From Comamonadaceae bacterium G21597-S1 (GTDB taxonomy: Bacteria; Pseudomonadota; Gammaproteobacteria; Burkholderiales; Burkholderiaceae_C), in contig JAPWHR010000004.1 of NCBI GenBank assembly GCA_027214345.1, forward strand, positions 318,001 through 382,000: a stretch of DNA of 64,000 nt, in the 5' to 3' direction. The position numbers and the translations under genes were made by a program. Below, piece by piece: positions 9,078 to 19,377 of the stretch; the first letter of the stretch is position 1, and each line of letters starts with the position of its first letter. Under the pieces are notes generated by a model. That model was not told the DNA's origin, did no database searches, and was given only the letters and a program-made list of their open reading frames with translations.

Positions 9078-9950
9078 CTACCAGCCTTGTAGCCACGACA
9101 GCGCGCGTTGAACCACGTCATCGCGTTGTGCCGCGGAAGAAAACGTATGGTCGCTCAGCGCCAAGTCGTGGCGTGTGGTGGGTTTGGCGGCGAACTGTTG
9201 CTTCCATTGCGGCGACTCCGCTACCATTGCGTCGAATTCGCGCGCGATCAGGTCACGCCCGCTCAACACCAGCATCACCGGGCCATTCAGCTGGGCCAGG
9301 CCAGCCAGCATTCTCTGTGGCAGTGGGAGCTCCCGCGAGATGCGGGCGCCGATTGCTTTCGTGGTGGCTGGCGTGCTTTCAGTGGCCCGGCTTGCCGATT
9401 GGCGGACCAGTTTCATGGCCGAGCCGATGGATGCAACCACGTTGAAATCCAGCCGCAGGACTTTCTTCCAGAAGCTCGGTTGCATCAATCGTTTCGCGTA
9501 GTAGTGACGCAAGATGGCCTTGGCTTCGCCCGATTCGGTCCGGACCCATGGGTTCAGCAGAACGGCAGCTTTGATGCGACTATCGCGTCCTGCATAAAAC
9601 AAGATGGCTGACGCTGCATCGCATTCTCCCCACAACACAATTTCGTCCATCTCGGGGACTTCCTCGTGAAAGCGGTCGACGGCGGCCTGGATGTCATCGT
9701 CGACGTCCTCGAATCCCTGGAAACCGCCATGGGCGTCGCCCATTCCGCGATAGTCAAACCGGAACACGGGGAAGCCCTCATCGCAAAGCCGGCGCGACCA
9801 CAGCGTGAGCTGGCGATGCCCGCCCGCCCGGTATTGCGGCCCGCCCCCGACAACCATCAGCACGCCCCTTTTGCGCGGTTTGTCCGGGCTATGCAGTATG
9901 CCGACCAGCCCGGCGCCGCCACACGAAAAGTTGATGGCGCTTTCCGTCAT
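9078..9950 (-). CDS. Hydrolase 1, exosortase A system-associated (alpha/beta hydrolase)
   Basis: About 290 residues. VVGGGPQYRAGGHRQ and FRFDYRGMGDAHG are hallmarks of this exosortase-linked alpha/beta hydrolase. The nucleophile elbow reads WGECDAAS, so cysteine 110 takes the place of the usual serine. A late SGRDLIAREF supplies the acid and LSDHTFS the histidine of the triad. The gene starts inside the stop of hydrolase 2 with an ATGA overlap, which is why I prefer the ATG at 9950 over the one at 9977. Members of this family occur with XrtA loci; the substrate is unknown, perhaps an acyl thioester or ester related to the exopolysaccharide. Confidence 0.88.
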   Translation of the reverse strand: MTESAINFSCGGAGLVGILHSPDKPRKRGVLMVVGGGPQYRAGGHRQLTLWSRRLCDEGFPVFRFDYRGMGDAHGGFQGFEDVDDDIQAAVDRFHEEVPEMDEIVLWGECDAASAILFYAGRDSRIKAAVLLNPWVRTESGEAKAILRHYYAKRLMQPSFWKKVLRLDFNVVASIGSAMKLVRQSASRATESTPATTKAIGARISRELPLPQRMLAGLAQLNGPVMLVLSGRDLIAREFDAMVAESPQWKQQFAAKPTTRHDLALSDHTFSSAAQRDDVVQRALSWLQGW

Positions 9951-10810
9951 GGGCTTGCGAGCTGGTTCTGAAACCATGCTGTGGTGGTTTCAATCACGGC
10001 CGGCGCGGTCACGCGCTCATGTAACTGCCAGAATGCCGGCCCTTCGACCGTCCGGGCGTCGACCTGCATGCCCTCGTCTTGCCATGTCGACACGACTGCC
10101 TGGCTTGCAGGTGCCAGCGTAGCGCCAGCAGCGGCCGCGACTTCCATCCACAGGGTGCGTGTTGCAAGGACCGGTGCATGCCTGGCAAGCCTGGCGCCGT
10201 CAATGGCCAGCGCCAGCTCAGGGTGGATCTCGTAACCGGCAACCTCGACAGACACGCCTTGCCCCAATTGCTGGCGCATTGATGCCGTTGTTTCTTTCGG
10301 CAGGTCGGCCCGGTCGAGTAAAGCGGCCATGCGGACTCGCAGGAATTGCGTCAGGTGGATCTTGCCGTCGGTCACCGGTTGCCACAGGATCACGGCGATG
10401 CCCGTGGCCTGCAGCCGATGGAGCACTTCGGTGACCAGGATCGCGCCAAGGCGTATCCCCATGATCGCGCGGCACTCACCTGGCTGCTTGTCGAGCCAGT
10501 GAAAGGCGGCTTCCAGATCCTGCAACCACAGTTCCCAGCGAGCGTCACCGAATTCGCCTTCGCTGTCGCCCGTGCCATGCGGGTCGACAACCAGAACGCC
10601 GTACCCGAGTTTTGCCAGTTCCAGCGCCTGCAGCGTCATCATGCTGCGGCAGCGATTCATTTCCTCGTTGAATGGCGGAACCAGCAACACCTGCCCATGG
10701 GCCGACGCCGATTGCGCGGGGCCATGGTGGGCGGCAAAAATGCGACCGGAGGGCGCATCCAGGAAGAGTCCCCTTACCGCACAGTCTTGCGAAGTGCCTT
10801 GGCCGCTCAT
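9947..10810 (-). CDS. Hydrolase 2, exosortase A system-associated (alpha/beta hydrolase)
   Basis: 287 residues. VPPFNEEMNRCR and VVDPHGTGDSEGEF identify the exosortase-associated hydrolase 2 family. At the position of the nucleophile elbow it has MGIRLGA (residues 117-123), with arginine 120 where serine would be expected, so it may not be a classical serine hydrolase. It overlaps hydrolase 1 by 4 bases and starts 3 bases after the ACP gene, so the three are translated together. The pair hydrolase 2/hydrolase 1 is a conserved feature of XrtA loci. The reaction is not established. Confidence 0.88.
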   Translation of the reverse strand: MSGQGTSQDCAVRGLFLDAPSGRIFAAHHGPAQSASAHGQVLLVPPFNEEMNRCRSMMTLQALELAKLGYGVLVVDPHGTGDSEGEFGDARWELWLQDLEAAFHWLDKQPGECRAIMGIRLGAILVTEVLHRLQATGIAVILWQPVTDGKIHLTQFLRVRMAALLDRADLPKETTASMRQQLGQGVSVEVAGYEIHPELALAIDGARLARHAPVLATRTLWMEVAAAAGATLAPASQAVVSTWQDEGMQVDARTVEGPAFWQLHERVTAPAVIETTTAWFQNQLASP

Positions 10811-10813
10811 CGG

Positions 10814-11083
10814 CTATTTCTGTCCCTTGCGCATGAGCAGAAAATCGGCCATGGCATCCATGCTGCCGAGGTTGTCGATGGTGAAGTCCTCGGCCGCCAC
10901 TCGAAAATCGTAGGTCGACTCGAACCATCCGATCAGGTCAAGCAGGCCTGCGGAGTCGATCAGACCGGTTGCCGGAATGATCTCGTCATTTTCAAGTTCG
11001 GAGGCGTCGCAGCCCAGTTGATCGGCAATCTCCATGATCTTGCGTTTGATCGATGCGACGATGTCTTGTTTGTCTAGTTTCAC
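10814..11083 (-). CDS. Acyl carrier protein, exosortase-associated type
   Basis: 89 residues with the phosphopantetheine site LIDSAGLLDL (serine 44). It overlaps the end of the E2 gene by 4 bases and precedes hydrolase 2 by 3 bases. This ACP-hydrolase 2-hydrolase 1 order is typical of XrtA-associated loci. It could accept the acyl group produced by the E1/E2 complex or by the acyl-CoA ligase at 17.7 kb. The motif DSAG differs from the DSM motif of the two paralogous carriers at 14.4 and 17.5 kb, so it is a separate class. Confidence 0.9.
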   Translation of the reverse strand: MKLDKQDIVASIKRKIMEIADQLGCDASELENDEIIPATGLIDSAGLLDLIGWFESTYDFRVAAEDFTIDNLGSMDAMADFLLMRKGQK

Positions 11084-12219
11084 TTTGCATCTTTCTGATA
11101 GTTGGCCTTGGATCGATTACCCACATCGGGGCGCGACAGCTTCTTGAGCATCCCAGCAACCTCGCTGCCATTGATGACGCGATGGTCGTAGCTTGCGCCG
11201 AGCACCCCGACGCCGTCTTCCGCCATCGTATGGGCCACCATGATGCAGGTCTGGGGCGAAAGAATGGGAATGTGCCGGCTGACTTTCCAGCGCGCCATGC
11301 TGGAAAAACCGATGGTTGCGCCCTGGGTTTCGGACGCCGTCAGCCGGTGCCCGGACGCACGACGCTGCAACTCGATCAAGGCGTTGACAAATTCGAGCTC
11401 TCTGTTGGACAAGGCATTGCGCAGCACCGTTAGGTACAGCACGTCGCCCGCTTGAACCGTGAACCCGAGGTTGACGGCGGCATACTCGAAACGCTTGCCG
11501 TCGATGATGGTCGCGTTGAGTTTCGGTTTGTCGGCTGCCAGTTGTGCCAGTCGCCATGCCATCAATGGCAGCAACGGGCCCAGCAACAGGCCGTTCTCCT
11601 GTTTGAACGCATCGGCGTACGTGTCCCAGGGCGCCGGGTCGTACGACACTTCCACATATCCTGGAACGGCAACATCGCGGTGCCAGGTCACGGTGGCCAG
11701 CATGCCGCGTTCTTCGCTCTTCAATGGCACGAGTTGGCCATCGATGTCCGGCGCGCGTTCGGTGGCCGGGGGCTGTTTGCTGGCCGGTGTCCTTGCATCA
11801 CCGGCATGGCCGGCCAGGAAACGTTCGACATCAGCAACGCTGAGGCGATCCCCGCTGGCAGGGACCGTGGCTGCGTCCAGACCATGTTGCGCAAGCAGTG
11901 CGCGTGCCTTGGCTGTCGGCATCACGGAGGCGGAACCCCGTGTCGATTTCTCGTCTTTGGTTGCCGGGACGACTTCGTCGGCGGTGGCTCCCAGCCAGAT
12001 CAGGACATTGCCGACCGTGACCGTGTCTTCGACACTGCCGATCACCGCCAGCACAAACCCGTCCGAGGGCGCCTCGATTTCGACGACCGCCTTGTCGGTC
12101 TCGACCTGCGCCAGGATGGCGCCTTTGGATACCTTTGCACCAACGGCAATCGACACGGCGACCAGCTTGACTTCATCGTCGTTGTTGTTGACCCGTGGTA
12201 CGTGGATCGCAATTGGCAT
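11080..12219 (-). CDS. 2-oxo acid dehydrogenase E2-like acyltransferase with lipoyl domain
   Basis: 379 residues. Residues 1-80 form a lipoyl domain with VETDKAVVEIEAP, lysine 43 being the lipoylation site. A peripheral-subunit-binding-like segment follows near residues 110-145 (PTAKARALLAQHGLD). The C-terminal catalytic domain ends in SYDHRVINGSEVAG: histidine 346 of the HxxxDG motif is present, but the aspartate is asparagine 350. The E2 would take an acyl group formed by E1 on its lipoyl arm and pass it to CoA, or here perhaps to the ACP encoded next. The catalytic domain is somewhat short for an E2. No E3 gene is in the window; the housekeeping dihydrolipoamide dehydrogenase could serve. 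Confidence 0.87.
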   Translation of the reverse strand: MPIAIHVPRVNNNDDEVKLVAVSIAVGAKVSKGAILAQVETDKAVVEIEAPSDGFVLAVIGSVEDTVTVGNVLIWLGATADEVVPATKDEKSTRGSASVMPTAKARALLAQHGLDAATVPASGDRLSVADVERFLAGHAGDARTPASKQPPATERAPDIDGQLVPLKSEERGMLATVTWHRDVAVPGYVEVSYDPAPWDTYADAFKQENGLLLGPLLPLMAWRLAQLAADKPKLNATIIDGKRFEYAAVNLGFTVQAGDVLYLTVLRNALSNRELEFVNALIELQRRASGHRLTASETQGATIGFSSMARWKVSRHIPILSPQTCIMVAHTMAEDGVGVLGASYDHRVINGSEVAGMLKKLSRPDVGNRSKANYQKDAK

Positions 12220-12246
12220 ATCGGAGTTTCTCTCAGATGAAATGGC

Positions 12247-14247
12247 TCAGAACAAGCTGGTCGCCTTGTCGACGATCGTCTGGTCGTCCAGCAGCTGGTC
12301 TTTTTCCAGACTCCGCGCAGAGGCGATCGGTATCGGTGGCAAGCCCAATCGAGCCATGGTGCCGCTGAAGCCCGCTTCTGCCAGGGTGGCCATCAACTCA
12401 GCGCTGAATCCGAATTCGTGATGGGATTCTTCGACAATGATGATTCTGGGCCGGGTCATCAGAAGGGGCACCAGGGTGTCCCTGGGCAAGGGCGCGAGCA
12501 GGCTGGGCGCAACCACTTCGACCGAGATTTCCTCTTCCGCTTCCAGCCGGTTGGCCGCGCGCTCAACATGGGGAAGCATTCCGCCATAGGTGACCAAGGT
12601 CACGTCCGGGGCGCTGGCACCGCGACGCACCGTCGGAAAGAGGTCGGCGCCATGGTCTTGCGTACTGGGCGCAACCACCTGATAGTCCAGAGCGGTTTGC
12701 GCTTCCCCGTACAAGAGCTTGTGCTCGAGAAAGACAACGGGATTCGGCCAGCGCGTGACCGCATCGACGAGCAATTGCCCCACGTTGTGCCGATGGCTGC
12801 CGTAGACCACCGTGAGGCCGGGGACCGATATCAGCAGGTTCTCAGGGCTTTGACTGTGTGTTGGCCCGTATCCTCGGCGGCCGCCGCACGGGGTGCGAAC
12901 GACGAGCGGAACCTCGCAGTCGGGAAACATGCCCGGAAACTTGACGGCATGGTTGTAGAGCTGATCCATGCAGAGCGTCAGGAAGTCTGCAAACATGATC
13001 TCGACGACGGGCCGCCGTCCTGCCATAGCCAAGCCGATTCCAGCCCCGGTAATTCCCGCTTCACTGATGGGGGTCGATATGACGCGACCGGGAAACTCGC
13101 TGGAGAGTCCGGCCGTGACCTTGAATGCTCCGCCATACGGGTCATGCAGGTCCTCGCCCAGCACAATCACGTCGCCGCTTTCGGCCAGCAAGGTGCGCAA
13201 TGCCGCGTTCAGGGCGACGCGTACGCTCTGGGCCTGCGCGGGCTGGTCTGACACGATTGCGGGTGTCGTTGCCCGCAACGCATGTGTTGGGGCCGGATCA
13301 AAACGTGATTCCGGTGATGCCAGGGCAATCGCCTCGGTCGCCTCCAGGAAGTCCCGATTCGCGCGTTCGATGCGACTGCGTGTTGCATCGTCCAGTTTTC
13401 GGCCCAGGGCGCTGAGTGGGTCGCGCTGTGCAATCGATTGTTTTTCATGGTCTTCGCGCAAGTCGTCGCCCTTGCTGTGCGGGCCCAGCCTGCAGGTGTC
13501 GATGACGAGCATGCCCGGGCCGCCACCATCACGCATCTGCTGGACCACCTGGTCTACCGAATGCGCGAAATCGTCGGCCGAGTCATCAAGCCGCCATGTG
13601 CGCAGCCCAAACGCAGCTCCGCGCCCTTCAATACTGCCTTTGACGGTATCTTTGGTGTTTGTCGTTTGGGCGATCCCGTTGTTTTCAACGACGTACAAAA
13701 CGGCAGTTTTCCACACGGCCGCCAGATTCATGCTTTCGTACAACATGCCTTCCCCGAGCGTGCCGTCGCCGACCATGATGGCCACAACACCTTTGCTGCC
13801 ACTGCGTTGCATGTCCAGCGCCATGCCACAGCCGATACCGGTCATGCCAGCCTGCACACCGTTGCTGTGGAAGTTGCGATACGCGATATGCTGGCTGCCG
13901 CCGTATCCGCCACACACGCCATCCTGGCGCCCCATGATTTCGGCAATCAGGCCCAGCGCGTTGCCCGAATAGCTCAGGAAGTGGCCATGATTGCGGTGGT
14001 TGGACAACACCACGTCGTCCGGGTTCGAAAGGGCTCTTACCACCGCCATCTGGCAGATTTCCTGGCCCAGGCAGGTATGGGTCGTACCGGACAACAGGCC
14101 ACGGCTGAACAGATCGAGGATCAATTCCTCAGTCGAGCGAACAAAATGCCCGAAGGCGTAGAGAGCCTCATCACTCAAGCCAATTTCGGGCTTGCCATGT
14201 GCATCGAACACGAAGCCGGGGTGCTTCTCGGTAGTCTGTTTCGTCAT
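12247..14247 (-). CDS. Thiamine diphosphate-dependent 2-oxo acid dehydrogenase E1, alpha and beta fused
   Basis: 666 residues, the combined length of an E1 alpha and an E1 beta chain. The alpha half carries the ThDP motif GDGTLGEG (from residue 160) closed by VVENNG, and the HRNHGH motif near residue 84. The beta half begins near residue 335 (VRVALNAALRTLLAESGD) with VLGEDL, SEAGITGAGIGLAMAG and MFADFLT. It would decarboxylate pyruvate, a branched 2-oxo acid or acetoin and pass the acyl group to the lipoyl E2 27 bases downstream. A fused, locus-dedicated E1 next to acyl carrier proteins suggests a special acyl group rather than central metabolism. Substrate specificity cannot be read directly. 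Confidence 0.9.
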   Translation of the reverse strand: MTKQTTEKHPGFVFDAHGKPEIGLSDEALYAFGHFVRSTEELILDLFSRGLLSGTTHTCLGQEICQMAVVRALSNPDDVVLSNHRNHGHFLSYSGNALGLIAEIMGRQDGVCGGYGGSQHIAYRNFHSNGVQAGMTGIGCGMALDMQRSGSKGVVAIMVGDGTLGEGMLYESMNLAAVWKTAVLYVVENNGIAQTTNTKDTVKGSIEGRGAAFGLRTWRLDDSADDFAHSVDQVVQQMRDGGGPGMLVIDTCRLGPHSKGDDLREDHEKQSIAQRDPLSALGRKLDDATRSRIERANRDFLEATEAIALASPESRFDPAPTHALRATTPAIVSDQPAQAQSVRVALNAALRTLLAESGDVIVLGEDLHDPYGGAFKVTAGLSSEFPGRVISTPISEAGITGAGIGLAMAGRRPVVEIMFADFLTLCMDQLYNHAVKFPGMFPDCEVPLVVRTPCGGRRGYGPTHSQSPENLLISVPGLTVVYGSHRHNVGQLLVDAVTRWPNPVVFLEHKLLYGEAQTALDYQVVAPSTQDHGADLFPTVRRGASAPDVTLVTYGGMLPHVERAANRLEAEEEISVEVVAPSLLAPLPRDTLVPLLMTRPRIIIVEESHHEFGFSAELMATLAEAGFSGTMARLGLPPIPIASARSLEKDQLLDDQTIVDKATSLF

Positions 14248-14335
14248 GCCTGTCGCGCTAGATTGTCAAATCGGGGGCTGTCTGAACGCAATGCGCCAGC
14301 GCCTGCGGGCGTCATCGCGAATCCCAGTGCCTGGG

Positions 14336-14590
14336 TCATGGGTTTTCAAGCTTGCCTCGGACAAAGGCCAGCAGAGTCCCAAAGGTTTCGAAGATGGAGC
14401 CGTCAATTTCGTCGTCATCCACCGTGAAGCCAAGCCGGTCTTCGAATGCGGTCAGGACACTGACGACGCCCATGGAGTCCATTTCGGGCAACGCACCCAG
14501 CAACGGGGTATCGTCGTCGAACGATGCAACGCGATTGCCGAGATTCAGTGTGTTGTCAAGTAACAACAATAGTTCGCTTCTGGTATCCAT
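14336..14590 (-). CDS. Acyl carrier protein (DSM-type, paralogue of the one at 17.5 kb)
   Basis: 84 residues from the ATG at 14590. The carrier motif is PEMDSMGVVSVL with serine 39. The acidic stretch VDDDEIDGSIFETFG is shared almost residue for residue with the carrier at 17352-17603, which also has serine 39, so the two are close paralogues. It is the first gene of the minus-strand E1/E2/hydrolase operon and lies back to back with a glycosyltransferase gene at 14694. It may be the acyl acceptor of that operon or of the acyl-CoA ligase. Confidence 0.88.
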   Translation of the reverse strand: MDTRSELLLLLDNTLNLGNRVASFDDDTPLLGALPEMDSMGVVSVLTAFEDRLGFTVDDDEIDGSIFETFGTLLAFVRGKLENP

Positions 14591-14693
14591 AGGGTGCGTC
14601 TGATTCAAATCGATGGCGGTTTTCCTGCGGTATTGTCGCGGAAACTCATTTGCTAACATTAGACAAGAAGATCAGCATGCTTACAGGTTGCCA

Positions 14694-15947
14694 ATGTCTC
14701 GCAAGGTTCTGATCATCGCCTACCATTTTCCCCCGGTGCGGGGCAGCAGCGGAATTCAAAGAACGCTGAAGTTCGCAACCTATTTGCGCGATCATGGTTG
14801 GGAACCGTTGGTGTTGACGGTGACGCCGCGCGCTTACGAGCAAGTCAGCGATGATCAGATGGGTGAGATTCCGGAAGGCACTATTGTCGAGCGGGCCTTC
14901 GCGTTGAATACGGCGCAGCATCTGTCCATCGGGGGGCGGTATCCGGGGTGGATGGCACAACCGGACCGATGGGTCAGTTGGTGGCCTTTCGGGGTGAGGC
15001 GAGGAATGCAGATGATTCGCGAACATCGACCGGTCGCCATCCTGTCGACCTATCCCATCTCGACTGCGCACTTGATCGGATTGACCTTGCGCCGACTCAG
15101 TGGGTTACCCTGGATCGCCGATTGCCGCGATTCCATGACCGAGCCCGGGTACCCGGAGAACCCGCTCACCTGGCGAACGAATCGCCGCCTGGAGCAGGCG
15201 ATGGTGAAGCACAGTTCGGCTGCAGTGTTCACCACCGAGGGTACTTTGAAGATGTACTCCGACCGGTATCCCGAGGTGCCCGCCTCGCGTTGGACGGTCA
15301 TTGAGAACGGATTCGATGAAGAGAACTTCCAGCATGCCGAGCAGGGGTTCACGCGTGAACGCCTGGGCCCGGCAGGACAATTGACACTGGTTCACAGTGG
15401 TGTTCTCTACCCCAAGGAGCGCGATCCTAGGCCGTTTTTCGCGGCTGTGAAGGAACTGAAAATCACAGCGGAGATCTCGGCGGCGAACCTAAAAATCCGG
15501 CTCAGAGCGCCGGGTAGCCTGGAACTCTATCAATCGATGTTGAAGACTTTCGAGCTGGAAGACATGGTTGAACTAGCGCCACCAGTCAGCTATCGGGAGG
15601 CCTTGCAGGAGATGTTGTGTGCTGACGGTCTTCTGCTGTTCCAGGCGGCCATGTGCAACCATCAGATCCCGGCCAAGCTGTACGAGTATTTCCGTGCCGG
15701 TCGACCCATTCTGGCATTGACAGATGTGACCGGAAACACGGCGCAGGCCCTGCGAGCCGCTGGTTCCTTGTCCATCGTGAATATCGCCGATCAAGCGGAT
15801 ATCTCGGGCGGGCTTCGGGACTTCCTTGCATCGCTGCGAAACGGGTCTGCGTCGGGCGTCCCCCTCGATGTCGCAAGTCTCAATTCGAGGCGTTCCCGTG
15901 CAAGCGAACTGGCGAAGCTGCTGGATCGGGTAACCAAACAATCGTGA
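14694..15947 (+). CDS. Glycosyltransferase, GT-B fold (family 4-like)
   Basis: About 417 residues from the ATG at 14694, preceded by an AGGTTG element. The N-terminus (KVLIIAYHFPPVRGSSGIQR) is typical of GT4-like enzymes that act on cytoplasmic lipid-linked glycans, with the glycine-rich acceptor loop. The C-terminal half has IPAKLYEYFRAGRPILAL, the usual donor-binding E-x7-E-like region. It stands alone between two minus-strand units and converges on ugd. The sugar donor is not predictable from sequence alone. Confidence 0.85.
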   Translation: MSRKVLIIAYHFPPVRGSSGIQRTLKFATYLRDHGWEPLVLTVTPRAYEQVSDDQMGEIPEGTIVERAFALNTAQHLSIGGRYPGWMAQPDRWVSWWPFGVRRGMQMIREHRPVAILSTYPISTAHLIGLTLRRLSGLPWIADCRDSMTEPGYPENPLTWRTNRRLEQAMVKHSSAAVFTTEGTLKMYSDRYPEVPASRWTVIENGFDEENFQHAEQGFTRERLGPAGQLTLVHSGVLYPKERDPRPFFAAVKELKITAEISAANLKIRLRAPGSLELYQSMLKTFELEDMVELAPPVSYREALQEMLCADGLLLFQAAMCNHQIPAKLYEYFRAGRPILALTDVTGNTAQALRAAGSLSIVNIADQADISGGLRDFLASLRNGSASGVPLDVASLNSRRSRASELAKLLDRVTKQS

Positions 15948-16004
15948 TGCCTGGTGCAAGAAATGCATGCCGGGCTTGGCGAAGGAGGGCGGCTTCGACC
16001 AGTG

Positions 16005-17327
16005 TCAACGCCCGATGGAGACGTAGTCGATCCCGTGTTCGCGCATGAACGCGGGATCGTATATGTTTCGGCCATCCACGATGAGCGGCGTGGTCAGCAT
16101 CTTGCCAATTTGCTGCAAGTCCGCACTCCGAAACTCCTTCCACTCCGTCACAATCAGCAGCGCATCTGCTCCTTCCAAGGCGTCCATCGCCATGTCGGTA
16201 TACCGCAACCGCGGCTCGTCACCATATATCCGTTTCGCCTCCTTCATCGCCACCGGATCATAGGCCGTCACCGTCGCCCCCGCCGCAAACAGGTCCGCCA
16301 GCAAGGTCCGGCTCGGCGCATCGCGCATGTCGTCGGTATCCGGCTTGAATGCCAGTCCCCACAACGCGAAATGCCTGCCGGTGAGGTCATCGCCGAAATG
16401 CGCCTTGACCTTGTTGCCCATCACATGTTTCTGGGCGTCGTTGGCCGCCTCCACCGCGCCAAGCACCTTGAGGTCGATGCCGGCCTTGTCGGATGCGGTC
16501 TTGATCAGCGCCTTGACATCCTTGGGAAAACACGAGCCGCCATAACCGGCGCCCGGATACAGGAAGCTGTATCCAATCCGCGGATCCGATCCGATGCCCT
16601 GGCGCACCATCTCGATGTCGGCGCCCAGCTTTTCGGCCAGGTTGGCCAGCTCGTTCATGAAGCTGATGCGGGTGGCCAGCATGGCGTTGGCCGCGTATTT
16701 CGTCAGTTCGGCGCTGCGCACGTCGGTGACGATCAGGCGTTCATGGTTGCGCTGGAAGGGCGCATACAGCGCGCGCATCAGGTGGATGGCACGTTCGTCA
16801 CTGGCCCCGACGACGATGCGATCCGGACGCATGAAGTCCTCGACTGCCGCACCTTCCTTGAGGAATTCCGGGTTGGAGACCACGCTGAACGGCGTTTCGA
16901 CGCCGCGCGCGGCCAGTTCCTCGGCGATCGCGGCCTGGACCAGATCGGCGGTACCGACCGGCACGGTGCTCTTGTCGACGACGACCTTGTAGTCCGTCAT
17001 CAGGCGGCCGATCGTGCGCGCCGCCGCCAGCACGTATTTCAGGTCGGCCGAGCCGTCTTCGTCCGGCGGCGTGCCGACGGCAATGAACTGGATCGTGCCG
17101 TGGTGCGCGGCCCGCTCGACGTCGGTCGTGAAATGCAGCCGGCCCGCGGCGACGTTGCGCCTGACCATCTCCAGCAAGCCGGGCTCGTGGATCGGGATGC
17201 CGCCATCTTTCAGGATCTGGATCTTCTGCGCGTCCAGGTCCAGGCACAACACATCGTTGCCCACCTCGGCCATGCAGGCGCCGCTGACCAGCCCCACATA
17301 ACCTGTCCCGATAACCGTGATCTTCAT
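16005..17327 (-). CDS. ugd: UDP-glucose 6-dehydrogenase
   Basis: 440 residues, full length for the family. The N-terminal Rossmann motif is [13 protein letters not shown], and the catalytic cysteine is in GGSCFPKD (residue 266). [16 protein letters not shown] and the C-terminal NAD/UDP domain with [10 protein letters not shown] are as expected. It oxidises UDP-glucose to UDP-glucuronate with two NAD molecules in the cytoplasm, giving an acidic sugar for the exopolysaccharide. It is followed upstream on the same strand by an ACP gene whose end is 24 bases before its start. Confidence 0.96.
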   Translation of the reverse strand: MKITVIGTGYVGLVSGACMAEVGNDVLCLDLDAQKIQILKDGGIPIHEPGLLEMVRRNVAAGRLHFTTDVERAAHHGTIQFIAVGTPPDEDGSADLKYVLAAARTIGRLMTDYKVVVDKSTVPVGTADLVQAAIAEELAARGVETPFSVVSNPEFLKEGAAVEDFMRPDRIVVGASDERAIHLMRALYAPFQRNHERLIVTDVRSAELTKYAANAMLATRISFMNELANLAEKLGADIEMVRQGIGSDPRIGYSFLYPGAGYGGSCFPKDVKALIKTASDKAGIDLKVLGAVEAANDAQKHVMGNKVKAHFGDDLTGRHFALWGLAFKPDTDDMRDAPSRTLLADLFAAGATVTAYDPVAMKEAKRIYGDEPRLRYTDMAMDALEGADALLIVTEWKEFRSADLQQIGKMLTTPLIVDGRNIYDPAFMREHGIDYVSIGR

Positions 17328-17351
17328 GTTGTATCAACTCCCCGAGCGAAC

Positions 17352-17603
17352 TCAGTCTTCCAGCTTGGCGTCGACGAATTCCGTCAGGGACCCCACCGTC
17401 GCGAAGGTCGCGCCATCGATGTCATCGTCGTCGACCACGATACCGAGTTGTTCCTCCAGGCTGGTGATCAGTGTCACCACGGCCATGGAGTCGAGTTCGG
17501 GAATGGCGCCCAGCAGTGCAGTGTCGGGGCCAAATGCACTGGCGCGGCCGCCCAGGCTCAAGACTTCATCAAGTATGCGCAAAATTTCCTGTTGGGTGTT
17601 CAA
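17352..17603 (-). CDS. Acyl carrier protein (DSM-type)
   Basis: 83 residues with the site PELDSMAVVTLI, serine 39. It is closely similar to the carrier at 14336-14590 along its whole length, including the run VDDDDIDGATFATVG. It is encoded divergently from the exosortase-associated acyl-CoA ligase (start 17730), an arrangement common in XrtA loci, and is probably the partner that receives the acyl group activated by that ligase. Confidence 0.9.
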   Translation of the reverse strand: MNTQQEILRILDEVLSLGGRASAFGPDTALLGAIPELDSMAVVTLITSLEEQLGIVVDDDDIDGATFATVGSLTEFVDAKLED

Positions 17604-17729
17604 TTCTCGCTCCGGTAGGGCAAAGTCACGTTTTCCGGCATTCTAGGGGCCGGAGGTGGACGGGCCGTGTGCGATACTTTTCAGGCGTCGCCCGCCGGGT
17701 GAGAGGCGCGTGCCCGCTTCCTGCACTTC

Positions 17730-19361
<1,632 letters not shown>

Positions 19362-19377
19362 CCACACACCCGATCGC

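Noticed and set aside
15954-17618. Open frame of about 554 codons on the plus strand
   Set aside because: It is antisense to ugd and the ACP gene and shows an arginine- and histidine-rich composition typical of shadow frames.
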